Source: Mycolicibacterium neoaurum VKM Ac-1815D (lineage in GTDB: Bacteria > Actinomycetota > Actinomycetes > Mycobacteriales > Mycobacteriaceae). From it: DNA of 64,000 bases. Positions 28,883-39,407 of this stretch are shown piece by piece. Where the stretch lies: contig NC_023036.2 of the NCBI RefSeq assembly GCF_000317305.3, forward strand, positions 3,286,001 to 3,350,000, in the 5' to 3' direction. The notes beneath the pieces were generated by a model that saw nothing but the letters and a program-made list of their open reading frames with translations, did no database searches and was not told the DNA's origin. A program made the translations under genes and the position numbers. The number at the start of each line of letters is the position of its first letter. The stretch's first letter is position 1.

Positions 28883-29611
28883 TCACCGGTCGAGAACGTC
28901 GCGCACGGCCGATTTGATCAGCGACGTGTGCAGTGTGATTGCCAGGGCGGCAACCTCGCGGGCCAGATCATCGGCCCGGTCGCGGGCACCGGCCTTGCCT
29001 GCGGCCGCGACCGGTCCCGCGATCTGGGCGATCAGGTCGGACTGCCGGTCGGCCGCCGAGCGGAACGCGCGTAGGTGGCGTGGCTCGACGCCGTAATCCG
29101 CCAGGGCCTTGGCACATTGGGCGATGGTGACCGAATGCTCATCGAAGAGTCCGGCCGGGCCGGGCTTGATCACACCCGCCGTCACCAGGGCCGACAACAT
29201 GGTGTTGTCGATCCCCGACCGGGCCACCAGATCCTCCCGGCTGAGCCGGACCTGGGTGGGGGCGATGGCTGCCGGGTCTCCTGCCGAGTCACCGTCGGCG
29301 ACCTGGACCAACCGCGGCGTCGAATAACCCGCACTGGCAGGCAACTCGTTGTCGGGCTGGGCATCCAACTGCGCCTTGATCACCTTCAGCGGCAGATACT
29401 GGTCGCGCTGTGCGGTGAGCACGAAGCGCAATCTGGCGCAGTCGTACGCGGTGAAGCGCCGGTACCCGGCCGCCGATCGCTGCGGCGTGACCAGCCCTTC
29501 GGCCTCCAGGAACCGGATCTTGGAGATGGTGACATCAGGGAAATCCGGGCGCAGCAGATCGAGCACCGCTCCGATGGACATCCCGGCTGGCACCGGGTCC
29601 GGTTGGGTCAT
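28883..29611 (-). CDS. MerR-family regulator (Rv1828 type)
   Basis: A 242-residue MerR protein: helix-turn-helix from [36 protein letters not shown] through [33 protein letters not shown] (about 10-85), then a C-terminal helical effector-like domain (about 120-242) with [13 protein letters not shown]. No metal-binding Cys pattern. Directly downstream of garA with a 28-base gap, matching Rv1828; the locus is associated with growth and division control. Confidence 0.9.
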   Translation of the reverse strand: MTQPDPVPAGMSIGAVLDLLRPDFPDVTISKIRFLEAEGLVTPQRSAAGYRRFTAYDCARLRFVLTAQRDQYLPLKVIKAQLDAQPDNELPASAGYSTPRLVQVADGDSAGDPAAIAPTQVRLSREDLVARSGIDNTMLSALVTAGVIKPGPAGLFDEHSVTIAQCAKALADYGVEPRHLRAFRSAADRQSDLIAQIAGPVAAAGKAGARDRADDLAREVAALAITLHTSLIKSAVRDVLDR

Positions 29612-29639
29612 CTGGTCCTCGCGCGAGCGCTCCGGCGAC

Positions 29640-30104
29640 TCAGCCGGCGTCGTCGGTCTTGGGACCGGTCAGGAACACCAGCCGGAACTTGCCGATCTGC
29701 ACCTCGTCACCGTTGGACAACACGGCCGAATCGACCGGTTCCCGGTTGACGTAGGTGCCGTTCAGGCTGCCGACATCGACGACCTGGAATTCGCCGGACT
29801 CCAACCGGAACTCGGCATGCCGACGGCTGACCGTCACATCGTCGAGGAAGATATCGCTGTCGGGGTGGCGGCCCGCCGACGTGGTGGCCTGATCCAGCAG
29901 GAACCGCGAACCGGCGTTGGGGCCACGCTTGACGACGAGCAGCGCCGAACCCGCAGGCAGACCCTCCACGCCCGATACCGAGCTCTCGGTGCCGGTGCTG
30001 GCCGGGGCGTCCAGTTCGTTGAGGAAATCCGCGCGGAAAACCGAGGTCGTCTCTACCGTCACCTCGTCGGACTGGTCTGCCTGAAAGTTGCTGTTCTCCG
30101 TCAC
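29640..30104 (-). CDS. garA: FHA-domain metabolic switch protein GarA
   Basis: A 154-residue protein. The N-terminal tail has VETTSVF with Thr19/Thr20 forming the ETTS phospho-switch, the sites used by PknG and PknB in orthologues. The FHA domain (about 50-140) shows [24 protein letters not shown] and [12 protein letters not shown]. Unphosphorylated GarA inhibits 2-oxoglutarate dehydrogenase and NAD-glutamate dehydrogenase and activates glutamate synthase; phosphorylation causes self-binding and releases this control (established). Its location beside gcvH and gcvP matches Rv1827. Confidence 0.96.
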   Translation of the reverse strand: MTENSNFQADQSDEVTVETTSVFRADFLNELDAPASTGTESSVSGVEGLPAGSALLVVKRGPNAGSRFLLDQATTSAGRHPDSDIFLDDVTVSRRHAEFRLESGEFQVVDVGSLNGTYVNREPVDSAVLSNGDEVQIGKFRLVFLTGPKTDDAG

Positions 30105-30303
30105 CCGCTGCTCCTCTGCTGGCTGCTGTGGCGTGCCTGGCCGATGCCCGTCAGGCCATTCGGCAGCCCAACGGACCGTGGTTGCGTCTCATGTCGACCG
30201 TACCGCGCCGGGCAGACCATTGGGTCCACCACCGCCGGATCCGCCTGACACGGGCTCGGTCACGCCTGTCCTTGATGAACGATCGGCAAAACCCTAACAA
30301 CAC

Positions 30304-30699
30304 CTACTCGGGAAGGATTGCCCGGTAGCCGTCAGCGTCCAGCAGATCGGGCAACGGGCCCGGCTCGGGGGCCGTCTCGACCTGCAGTTCGACCAGCCAT
30401 CCGGCGCCGTAGGGGTCGGAGTTGACCAACTCCGGATTGCCCTCCAGCTCACCGTTGACGGCAACGACTTTCGCCGTGATCGGTGCGTACAGATCCGACA
30501 GCGACTTCGTCGATTCGACCTCACCGAAGCTGTCGCCTGCGCTGACCGCGGCCCCCACGTCGGGCAGCTGCACGAACACCACGTCACCGAGGGCGGCCTG
30601 CGCGTAGTCGGTGATGCCCACGCGGACGGTGTCCTCGCCGGTGCGTCGCACCCACTCGTGCTCGGCGGTGTACTGCAGATCGGACGGGATCTCGCTCAC
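30304..30699 (-). CDS. gcvH: Glycine cleavage system H protein
   Basis: A 131-residue lipoyl carrier. Lys65 in FGEVESTKSLSDLYAP is the lipoylated lysine that shuttles the aminomethyl group from GcvP to the T-protein. YTAEHEWVR at the N-terminus and GWLVELQVE near the C-terminus are typical. The AAAGGAG before the ATG supports the start. It is separated from garA by about 200 bases that hold no other gene but probably the garA promoter. Confidence 0.95.
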   Translation of the reverse strand: MSEIPSDLQYTAEHEWVRRTGEDTVRVGITDYAQAALGDVVFVQLPDVGAAVSAGDSFGEVESTKSLSDLYAPITAKVVAVNGELEGNPELVNSDPYGAGWLVELQVETAPEPGPLPDLLDADGYRAILPE

Positions 30700-30727
30700 G
30701 GGGCTCCTTTGACGGATACAAGCGGAC

Positions 30728-31540
30728 TTACTTGACGGGCTGAGCGTATTGGCGAGGTTTCGGTTGCCGCAAGGCGGTCACATCGATGACATCGGCCTGG
30801 GCCACCGTCATCGATCCGCCGACCCGCTTCACGCTGTCCATCGCACCGCCGGGGATGTTCATCGCGGCGGCCAGTGTCGGCGGATCACCAATCGCCAGAA
30901 CCGAATACGGCGCCCCGATGGTGACCCCGTCGACGATCAACGCGCCCGGCGCCCCCACCACCCAGGTGTCGACCCCGACCCGGATACCCGCCGCATCCCG
31001 TCCGGCCCCGCCGGCGCGGGTCCCCCGCACCTCCATGGCCTCGGCACCGGCGGCCCGCAGCTCGTTGATCACGTCGAGCATGGTCTCCGGCGACACACCG
31101 GCCGCCGCATCCTCGATGGTGATCGTCACACCGGGGCCCACCGCGGCGACCGTGCCGATCATGATCGACAGCGCCGCCAGCCGGGCCTGCGCATTCTCGA
31201 TGGCGGCCTGATCGCTGCTGCCGGACTGCTGTAATGAGCTCAACGTCTCCTGCAGCTCGGCAACCTCGCTGTTCAGCGCGGCCTCACGCTGCTGCAGCGA
31301 ATCGAGCAGCACCAGCAGATCCGCCGGGCGGGCCGAGTCCAGGGAATCACCGGTGCTGGTCTGACGGACCTGCGTCGCGATCGCGATACCGAGCAGCAGA
31401 CACAGCAGCACGCCGAAGGTCCCGAAGATCACCTGGGACCGGGTCCGCCGCGCCCGGCCGGCACCGCCCGGCGGCATCTCGTGCCTGCCATGCTCGGGCT
31501 CGCTCGATTGGTGATCGGTGTGCTCGCTGTGCTCACCCAT
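30728..31540 (-). CDS. DUF881-family membrane-anchored protein (Rv1825 type)
   Basis: A 270-residue protein: charged His/Glu-rich cytosolic N-terminus (about 1-35), one transmembrane helix (about 38-58; VIFGTFGVLLCLLLGIAIAT), a coiled-coil stretch (about 80-125; QQREAALNSEVAELQETLSSLQQ) and an extracytoplasmic DUF881 domain (VGPGVTITIEDAAAGV to LRQP). DUF881 proteins cluster with Sbp and are envelope-associated, probably in cell-division or wall assembly; the biochemical role is unknown. Last of the DUF881-Sbp-DUF881 trio. Confidence 0.88.
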   Translation of the reverse strand: MGEHSEHTDHQSSEPEHGRHEMPPGGAGRARRTRSQVIFGTFGVLLCLLLGIAIATQVRQTSTGDSLDSARPADLLVLLDSLQQREAALNSEVAELQETLSSLQQSGSSDQAAIENAQARLAALSIMIGTVAAVGPGVTITIEDAAAGVSPETMLDVINELRAAGAEAMEVRGTRAGGAGRDAAGIRVGVDTWVVGAPGALIVDGVTIGAPYSVLAIGDPPTLAAAMNIPGGAMDSVKRVGGSMTVAQADVIDVTALRQPKPRQYAQPVK

Positions 31541-31543
31541 ACC

Positions 31544-31876
31544 TCAGGCCCCGAACAGTCGACGGCGCAGGGCCGCGGCATTGCCGAAGATCCGGATGCC
31601 GAGCACCACGATGATCGCGGTGGACAGTTGTGTACCGACGCCGAGCTGGTCACCCACGTAGACGATCAGGGCGGCCACCAGCACGTTGAAGACGAAGGAG
31701 ACGACGAACACCTTGGAGTCGAAGATGTGCTCCAGGTAGGCGCGCAGACCACCGAAGACGGCATCCAGCGCGGCGACCACGGCGATGGGCAGATAGGGCT
31801 GGATCGCCTCGGGCACACCCGGGTGGAAGACGAGCCCGAGCACGATGCCGACGACCAGTGCGGCGATTCCGATCAT
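31544..31876 (-). CDS. sbp: Small basic protein Sbp (DUF1290)
   Basis: A 110-residue integral membrane protein with three predicted helices (MIGIAALVVGIVLGLVF, LPIAVVAALDAVFGGLRAYLE and VLVAALIVYVGDQLGV) and a short basic tail RRRLFGA. This is the DUF1290 signature. It lies three bases from the following DUF881 gene and 25 after the previous one, so the trio is one unit (Rv1823-1825). Function unproven; linked by context to cell-envelope growth. Confidence 0.9.
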   Translation of the reverse strand: MIGIAALVVGIVLGLVFHPGVPEAIQPYLPIAVVAALDAVFGGLRAYLEHIFDSKVFVVSFVFNVLVAALIVYVGDQLGVGTQLSTAIIVVLGIRIFGNAAALRRRLFGA

Positions 31877-31901
31877 CGCTCGATCATTTCAGCAGCAGCC
31901 G

Positions 31902-32810
31902 TCACGGCTTCATCTCCTTGGCGAAGCGGATCTCGCGGACCGAGCCAGCCGGCACGTTCAGCGCCTCGCCGGTACTGACCGTAACCCCGACACCGTAGGA
32001 CCGCTGCAGCAGCATCAGTCGCTGCATACCGGGGCTGCGGTTGAACACATCCTGGATGGCGTGCGGCGGACCCAGCGCGATCACCTCATACGGGCTGGTG
32101 ATCGGGCGGTTGTCGACCAGGATGCGGCCACCGGCCTGCCGGATGGTGACGCCGGCGCCCACCCGCACCCCGCCCACCGACACCGCTTCGGCGCCGCCGA
32201 CCCACAACGAGTTGACCACCAGCTGCAGGTCGCGATCCAGGATCACCTGCCGGCTGCCCGCGACCCGCTGCTTGCTCACATCGGTCAGATCGCGGGACAC
32301 GCCGGGGTCGGTGACGGTAACCGTGACGCCGGGGCCGATCGCCGGGGTCACCGCAGCGGCGAATTCGGCGGCGTCGAGATCGGCGAGCAGCGCCCGGCCC
32401 TGTTCGTCGCCCGCCAACCTGCTGCGGCGTTCGGCCTCCACCTCGGCGGCCAGCCCGTCACGGGTGGCCTCGATTGCTGCCGTGCGGGTTTCGGCAGCAC
32501 GGGCGCTCTCGGAGAGCACCTGCTGGGTCTGGCGATTCGCCGGCGCGAGCGCCTGCGCCTGCGACGCGGCGGCCGCGAAGACGGTCGCGATGATCAGCCC
32601 GGCCAGCAACGTCCAGCCCCATTGCCGCCCGCGCGGTGGCGGTCGATCCGGGCGGGCGGCGGCGGCCGCCGCGTAGCCGGGATCGAGGTGTTCGGTCAGC
32701 AGCGAGCGCAGCAGGGAGGGGACCGGAATTCGTTGGGGTGCACCGGCTTGGTGGGCGCTCAGCCCCGCCCGCGGGTGATAACCGCCCAACGAATTCGATC
32801 GCTCAGCCAC
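31902..32810 (-). CDS. DUF881-family membrane-anchored protein (Rv1823 type)
   Basis: A 302-residue protein with a cytosolic N-terminus (about 1-65), one transmembrane helix (about 70-88; WTLLAGLIIATVFAAAASQ), a coiled coil (about 95-150) and an extracellular DUF881 domain (IGPGVTVTVTDPGVSRDL to ALGPPHAIQDVF). A paralogue of the gene at 30728. Its start overlaps the pgsA2 stop by eight bases, tying phospholipid synthesis and these envelope proteins into one transcript. Confidence 0.88.
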   Translation of the reverse strand: MAERSNSLGGYHPRAGLSAHQAGAPQRIPVPSLLRSLLTEHLDPGYAAAAAARPDRPPPRGRQWGWTLLAGLIIATVFAAAASQAQALAPANRQTQQVLSESARAAETRTAAIEATRDGLAAEVEAERRSRLAGDEQGRALLADLDAAEFAAAVTPAIGPGVTVTVTDPGVSRDLTDVSKQRVAGSRQVILDRDLQLVVNSLWVGGAEAVSVGGVRVGAGVTIRQAGGRILVDNRPITSPYEVIALGPPHAIQDVFNRSPGMQRLMLLQRSYGVGVTVSTGEALNVPAGSVREIRFAKEMKP

Positions 32811-33462
32811 CGGTAACGCGCCCCCGCGGTGTCGCAGGCGCGCGCGGCATGGATCGCGCCACCATGGACACCTGCATCAGGTACAGCACGGCCGACCAGA
32901 GGTAGAGCGCCAGACCCCAGATCAGGAACGCCCACCCGCAGGCCAGGATCACCCGACTCCACAGGGCGTCGAACTGGCCGAGCAGGACCAAGGGCAGTCC
33001 CGACATCAGCGCGAAGGTGGCGCCCTTGCCGAGGTAGGTGACGGGCAAGGCGGTCAGACCGCGCGAGCGCAGCAGCGGAAGGGTCGCCGCCAGCACCAGA
33101 TCCCGGCCCAGCAGCACGATCACGAACCACCACGGCACCACGCCGGCCGCGGCCAGTGCCAGCGGGACGACGATCATGTAGATGCGGTCCACCAAGGGGT
33201 CCAGCAGCTCGCCCAGCCGCGAGGACTGGTTGTCGACCAGCCGGGCGATCTTGCCGTCGGCCCAGTCGGAGAACCCGCTGAACATCAGGACCGCCACCGC
33301 CCACCCGGTCTGTTCGGCGACCAGCAGCAGGTACAGGAAGACCGGCACCAGGATCAGTCGGATCGCCGAGAGCACGTTCGGGATCGTCAACACCCGATCA
33401 CCGATGCCGCTCGGCACCGAATCCTGTGGACGATCCCCCGCCGCTCCGCTCGCCCGGGTCAT
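32803..33462 (-). CDS. pgsA2: CDP-alcohol phosphatidyltransferase PgsA2
   Basis: A 219-residue multi-pass enzyme. The CDP-alcohol signature DGx2ARx8-9Gx3Dx3D is present in DWADGKIARLVDNQSSRLG followed by ELLDPLVD (about 65-90). TVLTIPNVLSAIRLILVP at the N-terminus is the first helix. It transfers a phosphatidyl group from CDP-diacylglycerol to an alcohol such as glycerol 3-phosphate or cardiolipin's acceptor; the precise acceptor of PgsA2 (Rv1822) is not settled. Ten bases separate it from secA2. Confidence 0.9.
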   Translation of the reverse strand: MTRASGAAGDRPQDSVPSGIGDRVLTIPNVLSAIRLILVPVFLYLLLVAEQTGWAVAVLMFSGFSDWADGKIARLVDNQSSRLGELLDPLVDRIYMIVVPLALAAAGVVPWWFVIVLLGRDLVLAATLPLLRSRGLTALPVTYLGKGATFALMSGLPLVLLGQFDALWSRVILACGWAFLIWGLALYLWSAVLYLMQVSMVARSMPRAPATPRGRVTGG

Positions 33463-33472
33463 GGCTAGAAAC

Positions 33473-35839
33473 CTAGCGGAACACGCCGGGCAGACTCAGC
33501 GCCGACATGACATTGTCGGCCAGTGGATCGTCGTGGATCATGTACGTCCACGTCGAGGTGGGCCGCGCCAGCCTGGTCAGGTCCAGCCCGGCCACCCCCT
33601 CCTCGTCATCGACGATGGTGGCGGTGTCGAAGGTCTGCTGAGCGGCCTCGATCGCGTCGGCGGCCAGCGAGGCGAACGCGTCCACCGCCATCCGGTGGAA
33701 CTCGTCGAGCGGATTCTGGTTTCCCAGGGCCCGCAGGCTGATGCTCTCCCGGATATCGGCCAGGTAAGCCAGGTGGTCGGCCCACCCCCGGTCCAGGTGG
33801 TACAGCATGATCAGCCGGCAGATCTCCTCGAGGCGCTCCTGCGGAATCGTCTCGGCGAGTTCCTCGTAGCGCTGCGGAGAGCGTTCTTCCAGCTCCTCCC
33901 GGGCGGCCGCGGTCCGCAGCAGGGTGTCCCGGCGCTCGACCAGGATTGCGCGTTGCTGCGCGGTGAGCTGGTTGTAGCGCCAGGTGTTGGCATGCAGGTC
34001 GAGCGTCTTGCCCTCGGCCACCCGTTGCGCGTGGTCCAGCAGGGCGGCGGCCCGGTTGCTGGTGATCCGGCCGTCGCCGTCGGTGGCCAGTGGGAGCTTG
34101 TTGGGCTCTACGAAGGACACCACCACATCGTCCTCCCAGCTGGAGAAGAACACCGAGGACCCGGGATCGCCCTGCCGCCCGGCGCGCCCGCGCAGCTGGT
34201 TGTCGAGTCGTTCGGTGTAATGCCTGCCGGTGCCGATGACGTGCAGGCCGCCGAGTTCGGCGACCTCATCATGCTCGGCTTCATCTGAGCCGCCCAGCCG
34301 GATGTCCGTCCCGCGGCCGGCCATCTGGGTCGATACCGTGACCCGGCCCCGCGCGCCGGCCTCGGCGATGACGGCGGCCTCCTCGGCATCGTTCTTGGCG
34401 TTCAGCACCACCGCCGGAATGCCGGCCTTGACCAACCGCTCGTGCAGTTCCTCGGATTCGGCGACGTCGCGGGTGCCGACCAAGATCGGCTGGGAGGTGG
34501 TATGCACCTCGGCGATGTGCTCGACGATGGCATCGTTCTTGGCGGCGATGGTGATGTAGACCCGATCGGCCTCGTCCTCGCGCATGTTGGGCTTGTTCGG
34601 CGGGATCGGGGACACCCCGAGCTTGTAGAACTGGCGCAACTGCTCACCGGCGGCCAATGCGGTGCCGGTCATGCCGCACACCCGCGGGTACCGGTTGATC
34701 AGGGCCTGCACCGTGATGGTGTCGAGCACCTCACCGGTCTCGGTGATCTCGATGCCCTCCTTGGCCTCGACGGCCGCCTGCAGGCCGTCGGGCCAGCGCT
34801 GCAACGAGGCGATGCGCCCGCGGGACGCATTGATCAGGTGCACCGCGTTATCGCGCACGATGTAATGCACATCGCGTTCCAGCAGCACGTGCGCGTGCAG
34901 GGCGACGTTGATCTCGGTCAGCGTCGAGCCGACGTGCTCCTCGGAGTACAGGTCGATACCGCCGAGGGCGGCCTCGAGTCGTCGCGCGCCCTTGTCGGTG
35001 AGCTGCACGTTGCGCTTGTCGGCGTCGGTCTCGTACTCGACGCCCTCGCGCAGCTCGCCGACCAGCCGGATGATCTCGACCCGCGGGGTCTCCCGGTGCG
35101 ACGTGCCCGCCAGCACCAGCGGCACCAGCGCCTCATCGACCAGGACCGAGTCGGCCTCGTCGATCAGTGCGATGTCCGGGCTCGGTGAGACCAGGTCGTC
35201 GACGGAGATCACCAACTGATCACGCAGCACGTCGAAGCCGATTTCGTTGACCGAGCCATAGGTGATGTTGCAGCCGTAGGCCTCCCGGCGCTGTTCGGGA
35301 GTCGAGTCGGCGGTGATCCAGCCGACGGTCAGCCCGAGCGCACGGTGCAGCGGTCCCATCCACTCGGCATCGCGACGAGCCAGATAGTCGTTGACCGAGA
35401 TGACGTGCACGCTGCGGCCACCGATGGCATATCCCGCTGCGGCGATGGCGCCGGCCAGCGTCTTGCCCTCACCGGTGGCCATCTCGACGACGTCACCGGC
35501 CAGCATGCGCAACGCGCCGAGCAACTGAACATCGAACGGCCGCAGCGCGATCGACCGCTCGGCGGCCTCCCTGACAAGCGCCAGGAACTGCGGGATGTCC
35601 GACGAGTCGGCAAGGTCGTCGAGGTTGAGTAGCCCGGCGGCCTTGAGCAGCTGATCATCGTCGAGACCGGCGGCCTTTTCCTCGAACTTGGCCGCGGCAT
35701 GCACCTGCGTCATCGAGCGCGCCTGGTCCTTGTCGGTGCTGGCGCCCAGCAGCTTCCAGAACCGGTTGCTCAACCGTCCTGACTTCGCACCGCCGGACTT
35801 GGACACCTTCGAGGTCTTGGAACTCACAGCCACAGTCAT
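33473..35839 (-). CDS. secA2: Accessory Sec ATPase SecA2
   Basis: A 788-residue DEAD-like translocase motor. Walker A ATGEGKT lies near 112, [12 protein letters not shown] near 220, and [10 protein letters not shown] with [12 protein letters not shown] lie in the second motor domain. It lacks the C-terminal zinc-binding tail of SecA1 and is shorter than SecA1 (usually over 900), as expected for mycobacterial SecA2 (Rv1821), which exports a subset of proteins including virulence factors. ATG at 35839 begins the conserved part; the extra 12 upstream residues are unlikely. Confidence 0.95.
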   Translation of the reverse strand: MTVAVSSKTSKVSKSGGAKSGRLSNRFWKLLGASTDKDQARSMTQVHAAAKFEEKAAGLDDDQLLKAAGLLNLDDLADSSDIPQFLALVREAAERSIALRPFDVQLLGALRMLAGDVVEMATGEGKTLAGAIAAAGYAIGGRSVHVISVNDYLARRDAEWMGPLHRALGLTVGWITADSTPEQRREAYGCNITYGSVNEIGFDVLRDQLVISVDDLVSPSPDIALIDEADSVLVDEALVPLVLAGTSHRETPRVEIIRLVGELREGVEYETDADKRNVQLTDKGARRLEAALGGIDLYSEEHVGSTLTEINVALHAHVLLERDVHYIVRDNAVHLINASRGRIASLQRWPDGLQAAVEAKEGIEITETGEVLDTITVQALINRYPRVCGMTGTALAAGEQLRQFYKLGVSPIPPNKPNMREDEADRVYITIAAKNDAIVEHIAEVHTTSQPILVGTRDVAESEELHERLVKAGIPAVVLNAKNDAEEAAVIAEAGARGRVTVSTQMAGRGTDIRLGGSDEAEHDEVAELGGLHVIGTGRHYTERLDNQLRGRAGRQGDPGSSVFFSSWEDDVVVSFVEPNKLPLATDGDGRITSNRAAALLDHAQRVAEGKTLDLHANTWRYNQLTAQQRAILVERRDTLLRTAAAREELEERSPQRYEELAETIPQERLEEICRLIMLYHLDRGWADHLAYLADIRESISLRALGNQNPLDEFHRMAVDAFASLAADAIEAAQQTFDTATIVDDEEGVAGLDLTRLARPTSTWTYMIHDDPLADNVMSALSLPGVFR

Positions 35840-35962
35840 ACGGTACGCGGAGCAGGTCGGGCTCAGGGGGACCACGGCCCGGTCGACACACCGACCGCAC
35901 TCGCCGGTCGGGCTGATGCCATCAGCCGCGCTGCGACCAGCCTCAGCCTGTACCTTGCCCGC

Positions 35963-37894
35963 ATGGACATGTTCACCCCGACGCTGGACTGGGGCAGTGA
36001 GCTGGGCACCTCACTGATCTGGATCGCCAAGGCCTGGACGATAGCGGCGGTCAGCACCGTGATCGTGCTGATCCTGCTGGCGAAGTTCACGGTCTGGGGG
36101 CGGCAGTTCTGGCGCATCACTGGCGCCTACTTCACCGGCCGGGAGTCGGTGAAGGCGTGGCTGTGGCTGGGTGCCATCCTGCTCTCGATCATCTCCGGTG
36201 TGCGCTTGGACGTGCTGCTCAGCTATTACGGCAACGACCTGATGACCGCCGCGCAGACCGCGGTGCAGGGGGTGGCCGCCGGCGACGACGCGGTCCGCCA
36301 ATCCGGTATCGACGGGTTCTGGTTCTCGATCCTGATCTTCGCGGTACTGGCCACCATCCACGTCTGCCGGGTGCTGCTCGACATCTTCATGATGCAGCGG
36401 TTCATGCTGGCCTGGCGGGTGTGGCTGACCGGTCGGCTGACCGATGACTGGCTCGACGGCAAGGCCTACTACCGCAGCCGGTTCATCGATGACACCATCG
36501 ACAACCCCGACCAGCGCATCCAGGCCGATATCGACATCTTCACCACCAACGTCGGACCGCTGCCGAACACGCCGAACAACACCAGTGGCTCCACACTGTT
36601 GTTCGGGGCCATCAGTTCGATCGCGTCGGTCATTTCGTTCACCGCGATTCTGTGGAACCTGTCCGGAAATCTGTCGGTGTTCGGCGTCAACATCCCCCGC
36701 GCGATGTTCTGGATAGCCATCGTCTACGTGTCCGTCGCGACCATCATCGCGTTCTGGATCGGCCGCCCGATCATCCGATTGACCTTCGACAACGAGCGGT
36801 TCAACGCCGTCTTCCGCTACGCCCTGGTGCGGCTGCGCGATTCGGCGGAGGCGGTGGCGTTCTATCGAGGCGAGATCGCCGAGCGGGTGCAGTTGCGCCG
36901 ACGCTTCGAGCCGGTCGTGTCGAACTACAAGCGCTATGTGAACCGGTCGATCGCCTTCAACGGCTGGAACCTGACGGTCAGCCAGCTCATCAACCCGTTG
37001 CCGTGGATCATCCAGGCGCCCCGACTGTTCGCCGGTGAGATCAAACTCGGCGACGTCTCGCAGACCTCGTCGGCGTTCGGCAACATCCAGAGCTCGCTGT
37101 CGTTCTTCCGCAACTCCTACGACGCGTTTGCCGGCTGGCGCGCCTCGATCATCCGCTTGCACGGCCTGGTGGTGGCCAACGAGGAGGGCCGGGCGCTCAA
37201 CGAGCTCACCGTCGAACCGTGCGGCAGCTGCCCCGTCGAGATCCGCGATGTCGCGGTGAGCACGCCCACCGGCGAGATCCTGGTCGAAGACCTGAACCTG
37301 CAGATGCAGTCGGGTGACACGCTGATCGTCACCGGCCAGTCCGGCGCGGGCAAGACCACCCTGCTGCGCAGCCTGGCGCAACTGTGGCCGTTCGCCACCG
37401 GAACCCTGCGGTGCCCCGAAGGTGCCAACGAGACGATGTTCCTGTCCCAGATGCCGTATGTGCCCCTCGGCGATCTGCGAGCGGTGGTGTCCTACCCGAA
37501 GGGTCCCGACGAGTTCACCGACGAGGAGCTCATCACCGCACTGGACAAGGTGGCGCTCCCGCAATGCGCCAGACGCCTTGCCGAAGTGGCGGATTGGGTC
37601 AAGGTGCTCTCCCCCGGCGAGCAGCAGCGCGTCGCCTTCGCCAGGGTGCTGCTGACCAAGCCGAGGGTGGTGTTCCTCGACGAGGCGACCTCTGCCCTCG
37701 ACGAGGGCCTGGAGTTCACGATGTACGACCTCGTGCGCCGCGAGCTGCCCGATACCATCCTGGTCAGCGTCACCCACCGCAGCACCGTGGGCCAGCATCA
37801 CGAGCAGCACCTGCACTTGTTCGGCGGGGGCAAGTGGGTGCTCGGCGATGTCGATCCCGAGACCGGAAAACCCAAATCACCCCTGCCTAACTGA
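35963..37894 (+). CDS. bacA: SbmA/BacA-like ABC transporter (Rv1819c type)
   Basis: A 643-residue half-transporter fused to its ATPase. Six or so transmembrane helices fill residues ~20-400, then the nucleotide-binding domain: Walker [14 protein letters not shown] (about 452), signature [14 protein letters not shown] (about 551) and Walker [16 protein letters not shown]. The mycobacterial orthologue imports vitamin B12 and other hydrophilic molecules including peptide antibiotics (established). Divergent from secA2 with 123 bases between. In M. tuberculosis ilvG lies between these two; it is absent here. Confidence 0.92.
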   Translation: MDMFTPTLDWGSELGTSLIWIAKAWTIAAVSTVIVLILLAKFTVWGRQFWRITGAYFTGRESVKAWLWLGAILLSIISGVRLDVLLSYYGNDLMTAAQTAVQGVAAGDDAVRQSGIDGFWFSILIFAVLATIHVCRVLLDIFMMQRFMLAWRVWLTGRLTDDWLDGKAYYRSRFIDDTIDNPDQRIQADIDIFTTNVGPLPNTPNNTSGSTLLFGAISSIASVISFTAILWNLSGNLSVFGVNIPRAMFWIAIVYVSVATIIAFWIGRPIIRLTFDNERFNAVFRYALVRLRDSAEAVAFYRGEIAERVQLRRRFEPVVSNYKRYVNRSIAFNGWNLTVSQLINPLPWIIQAPRLFAGEIKLGDVSQTSSAFGNIQSSLSFFRNSYDAFAGWRASIIRLHGLVVANEEGRALNELTVEPCGSCPVEIRDVAVSTPTGEILVEDLNLQMQSGDTLIVTGQSGAGKTTLLRSLAQLWPFATGTLRCPEGANETMFLSQMPYVPLGDLRAVVSYPKGPDEFTDEELITALDKVALPQCARRLAEVADWVKVLSPGEQQRVAFARVLLTKPRVVFLDEATSALDEGLEFTMYDLVRRELPDTILVSVTHRSTVGQHHEQHLHLFGGGKWVLGDVDPETGKPKSPLPN

Positions 37895-37906
37895 GCAGAG
37901 AGCGGG

Positions 37907-39388
37907 TCAGCGCGCGGCGGCGTGCCTGCCCGCTCGGCGGCCGAAGAACGAACCCTCGCCGAGCTGGACACCGCTGGCATATCCCTTGCCATCGCGCGCG
38001 ATATTGGATGCGCACGCACCGGCGGCATACAGACCCGGGACCACCGCGCCGGACTCGTCGAGGACCTCACCGTCCAGCGATACCGTCAAACCGCCCATGG
38101 TGAACCCGGAGTACATCGCGACACCGAGGGTCAGGTCGAATGCCGCGAACGGCCCGGTGTCCTGCGGGGCAAGGTAATCCGGCTGCTTGTGGAAGTCGGG
38201 ATCGACACCGGCAGCCGCATCGGCGTTGTACCGCTCCAGCGTGGCGGCCAGGTTGCCGGACGGAATACCCAGTGCCTGCTCGACTTCGGCGATGGTCTCG
38301 TAGCCGTCGATGAATTTGATCAGCGGCATCTCGGGCATCTGCATGTGTGCCTCATCGACGATCAAGTAGGCGGCGTGATCGGGTTGTTCGAGCACGAACG
38401 CCGATGTGCGCGAGTGATAGGAGTCCTCGGCGACGAACCGGCGGCCGTCCTTGTTGACGATGACACCGGTGAGCAGGATCTCCGGCGGGTAGGCCGCGGC
38501 GGTGATGAATGCCTGATCCAGATTCTTGGCAACACCGCCCGCGGACACACCGAGCTTGATGCCCAGGCCGTCGTCGTTGGGGTTGCCGAGGATGTAGGGC
38601 GCCACCAGGCCGTGATGCTTGGTCTTGCGCTCCTGACCCAGTTCCGGCGTGTAGTGCGCCACCATCTCGGCGTTCATCGCGAAGCCGCCGGCGGCGATGA
38701 TCACCGATTTCGCCTTGACCGCGCCGGTTTCGGTGAAGTGCTTCCAGGCCACCCCCTGCACCGCACCGTCGGCGACCACGAGGTTCGTCGCACCGGTCTC
38801 GTAGCGGAACTGCACCCCGAGCTCCGCGGCGCGTTTGAGCAGTAACTGGATCACCATGTCGGCGCCGCCGAGTTCGCCGGGAACCGGCACCGAGTGACCG
38901 CGCGGTGCGGGCTTGGCCTGATCGATGAAGGGCCACACCTTCTCGTTGCCGGTGTAGGACAGACCCTCGGTGCCCGGCGGGACCACCACCTTGCCCGGGT
39001 AGTAGCTTCGCTCGAACTGAAAGCCAAGGGACTCAAGCCAATCGAAGTGCTCGACGCTGTGGTCGCAGTAGGCGCGGATCTTGTCCAGTTCCGGGTCCTC
39101 GGTGACGGCGACCAGGTATTTGTACATCTCCTCGGCACTGTCCTCGTGTCCGGTGGCCTGCTGTACGGCCGTCCCGCCGCCGAGGTAGAAATGCCCGCCG
39201 GCCATCGACGTGGTACCGCCGGCAGCGGCCGCCTTCTCCAGCACCAGCACCCGAGCCCCGTTCTCGGCCGCGGTCACCGCCGCACATCCACCGGCGATAC
39301 CGAAACCCACGACGACGACATCGACGTCATCGGACCAGGAGCTGACGTCGGCCACGCCGATGGTTGCCGGGATCTGCTGCAGGGTCAT
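37907..39388 (-). CDS. FAD-binding flavoprotein, 3-ketosteroid-dehydrogenase-like (Rv1817 type)
   Basis: A 493-residue flavoprotein. VVVVGFGIAGGCAAVTAAENGARVLVLEKA (about 24-53) is the FAD Rossmann motif; GGTTSMAGG follows. The substrate domain and C-terminal GVQLGEGSFFGRRAGRH, with YAAGACASNIA for the second FAD loop, match the fumarate reductase/3-ketosteroid-delta1-dehydrogenase superfamily. The presence of a KstR-like box upstream of its operon supports a steroid or related substrate. It starts 19 bases after the VOC gene and is likely co-transcribed with it. Confidence 0.85.
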   Translation of the reverse strand: MTLQQIPATIGVADVSSWSDDVDVVVVGFGIAGGCAAVTAAENGARVLVLEKAAAAGGTTSMAGGHFYLGGGTAVQQATGHEDSAEEMYKYLVAVTEDPELDKIRAYCDHSVEHFDWLESLGFQFERSYYPGKVVVPPGTEGLSYTGNEKVWPFIDQAKPAPRGHSVPVPGELGGADMVIQLLLKRAAELGVQFRYETGATNLVVADGAVQGVAWKHFTETGAVKAKSVIIAAGGFAMNAEMVAHYTPELGQERKTKHHGLVAPYILGNPNDDGLGIKLGVSAGGVAKNLDQAFITAAAYPPEILLTGVIVNKDGRRFVAEDSYHSRTSAFVLEQPDHAAYLIVDEAHMQMPEMPLIKFIDGYETIAEVEQALGIPSGNLAATLERYNADAAAGVDPDFHKQPDYLAPQDTGPFAAFDLTLGVAMYSGFTMGGLTVSLDGEVLDESGAVVPGLYAAGACASNIARDGKGYASGVQLGEGSFFGRRAGRHAAAR

Positions 39389-39407
39389 CGTTGTCTCCTC
39401 GGGCGCA

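Noticed and set aside
36011..37816. 601-codon minus-strand frame opposite the BacA-like ABC transporter
   Set aside because: The sense strand shows Walker A, signature and Walker B motifs; the antisense product has none.
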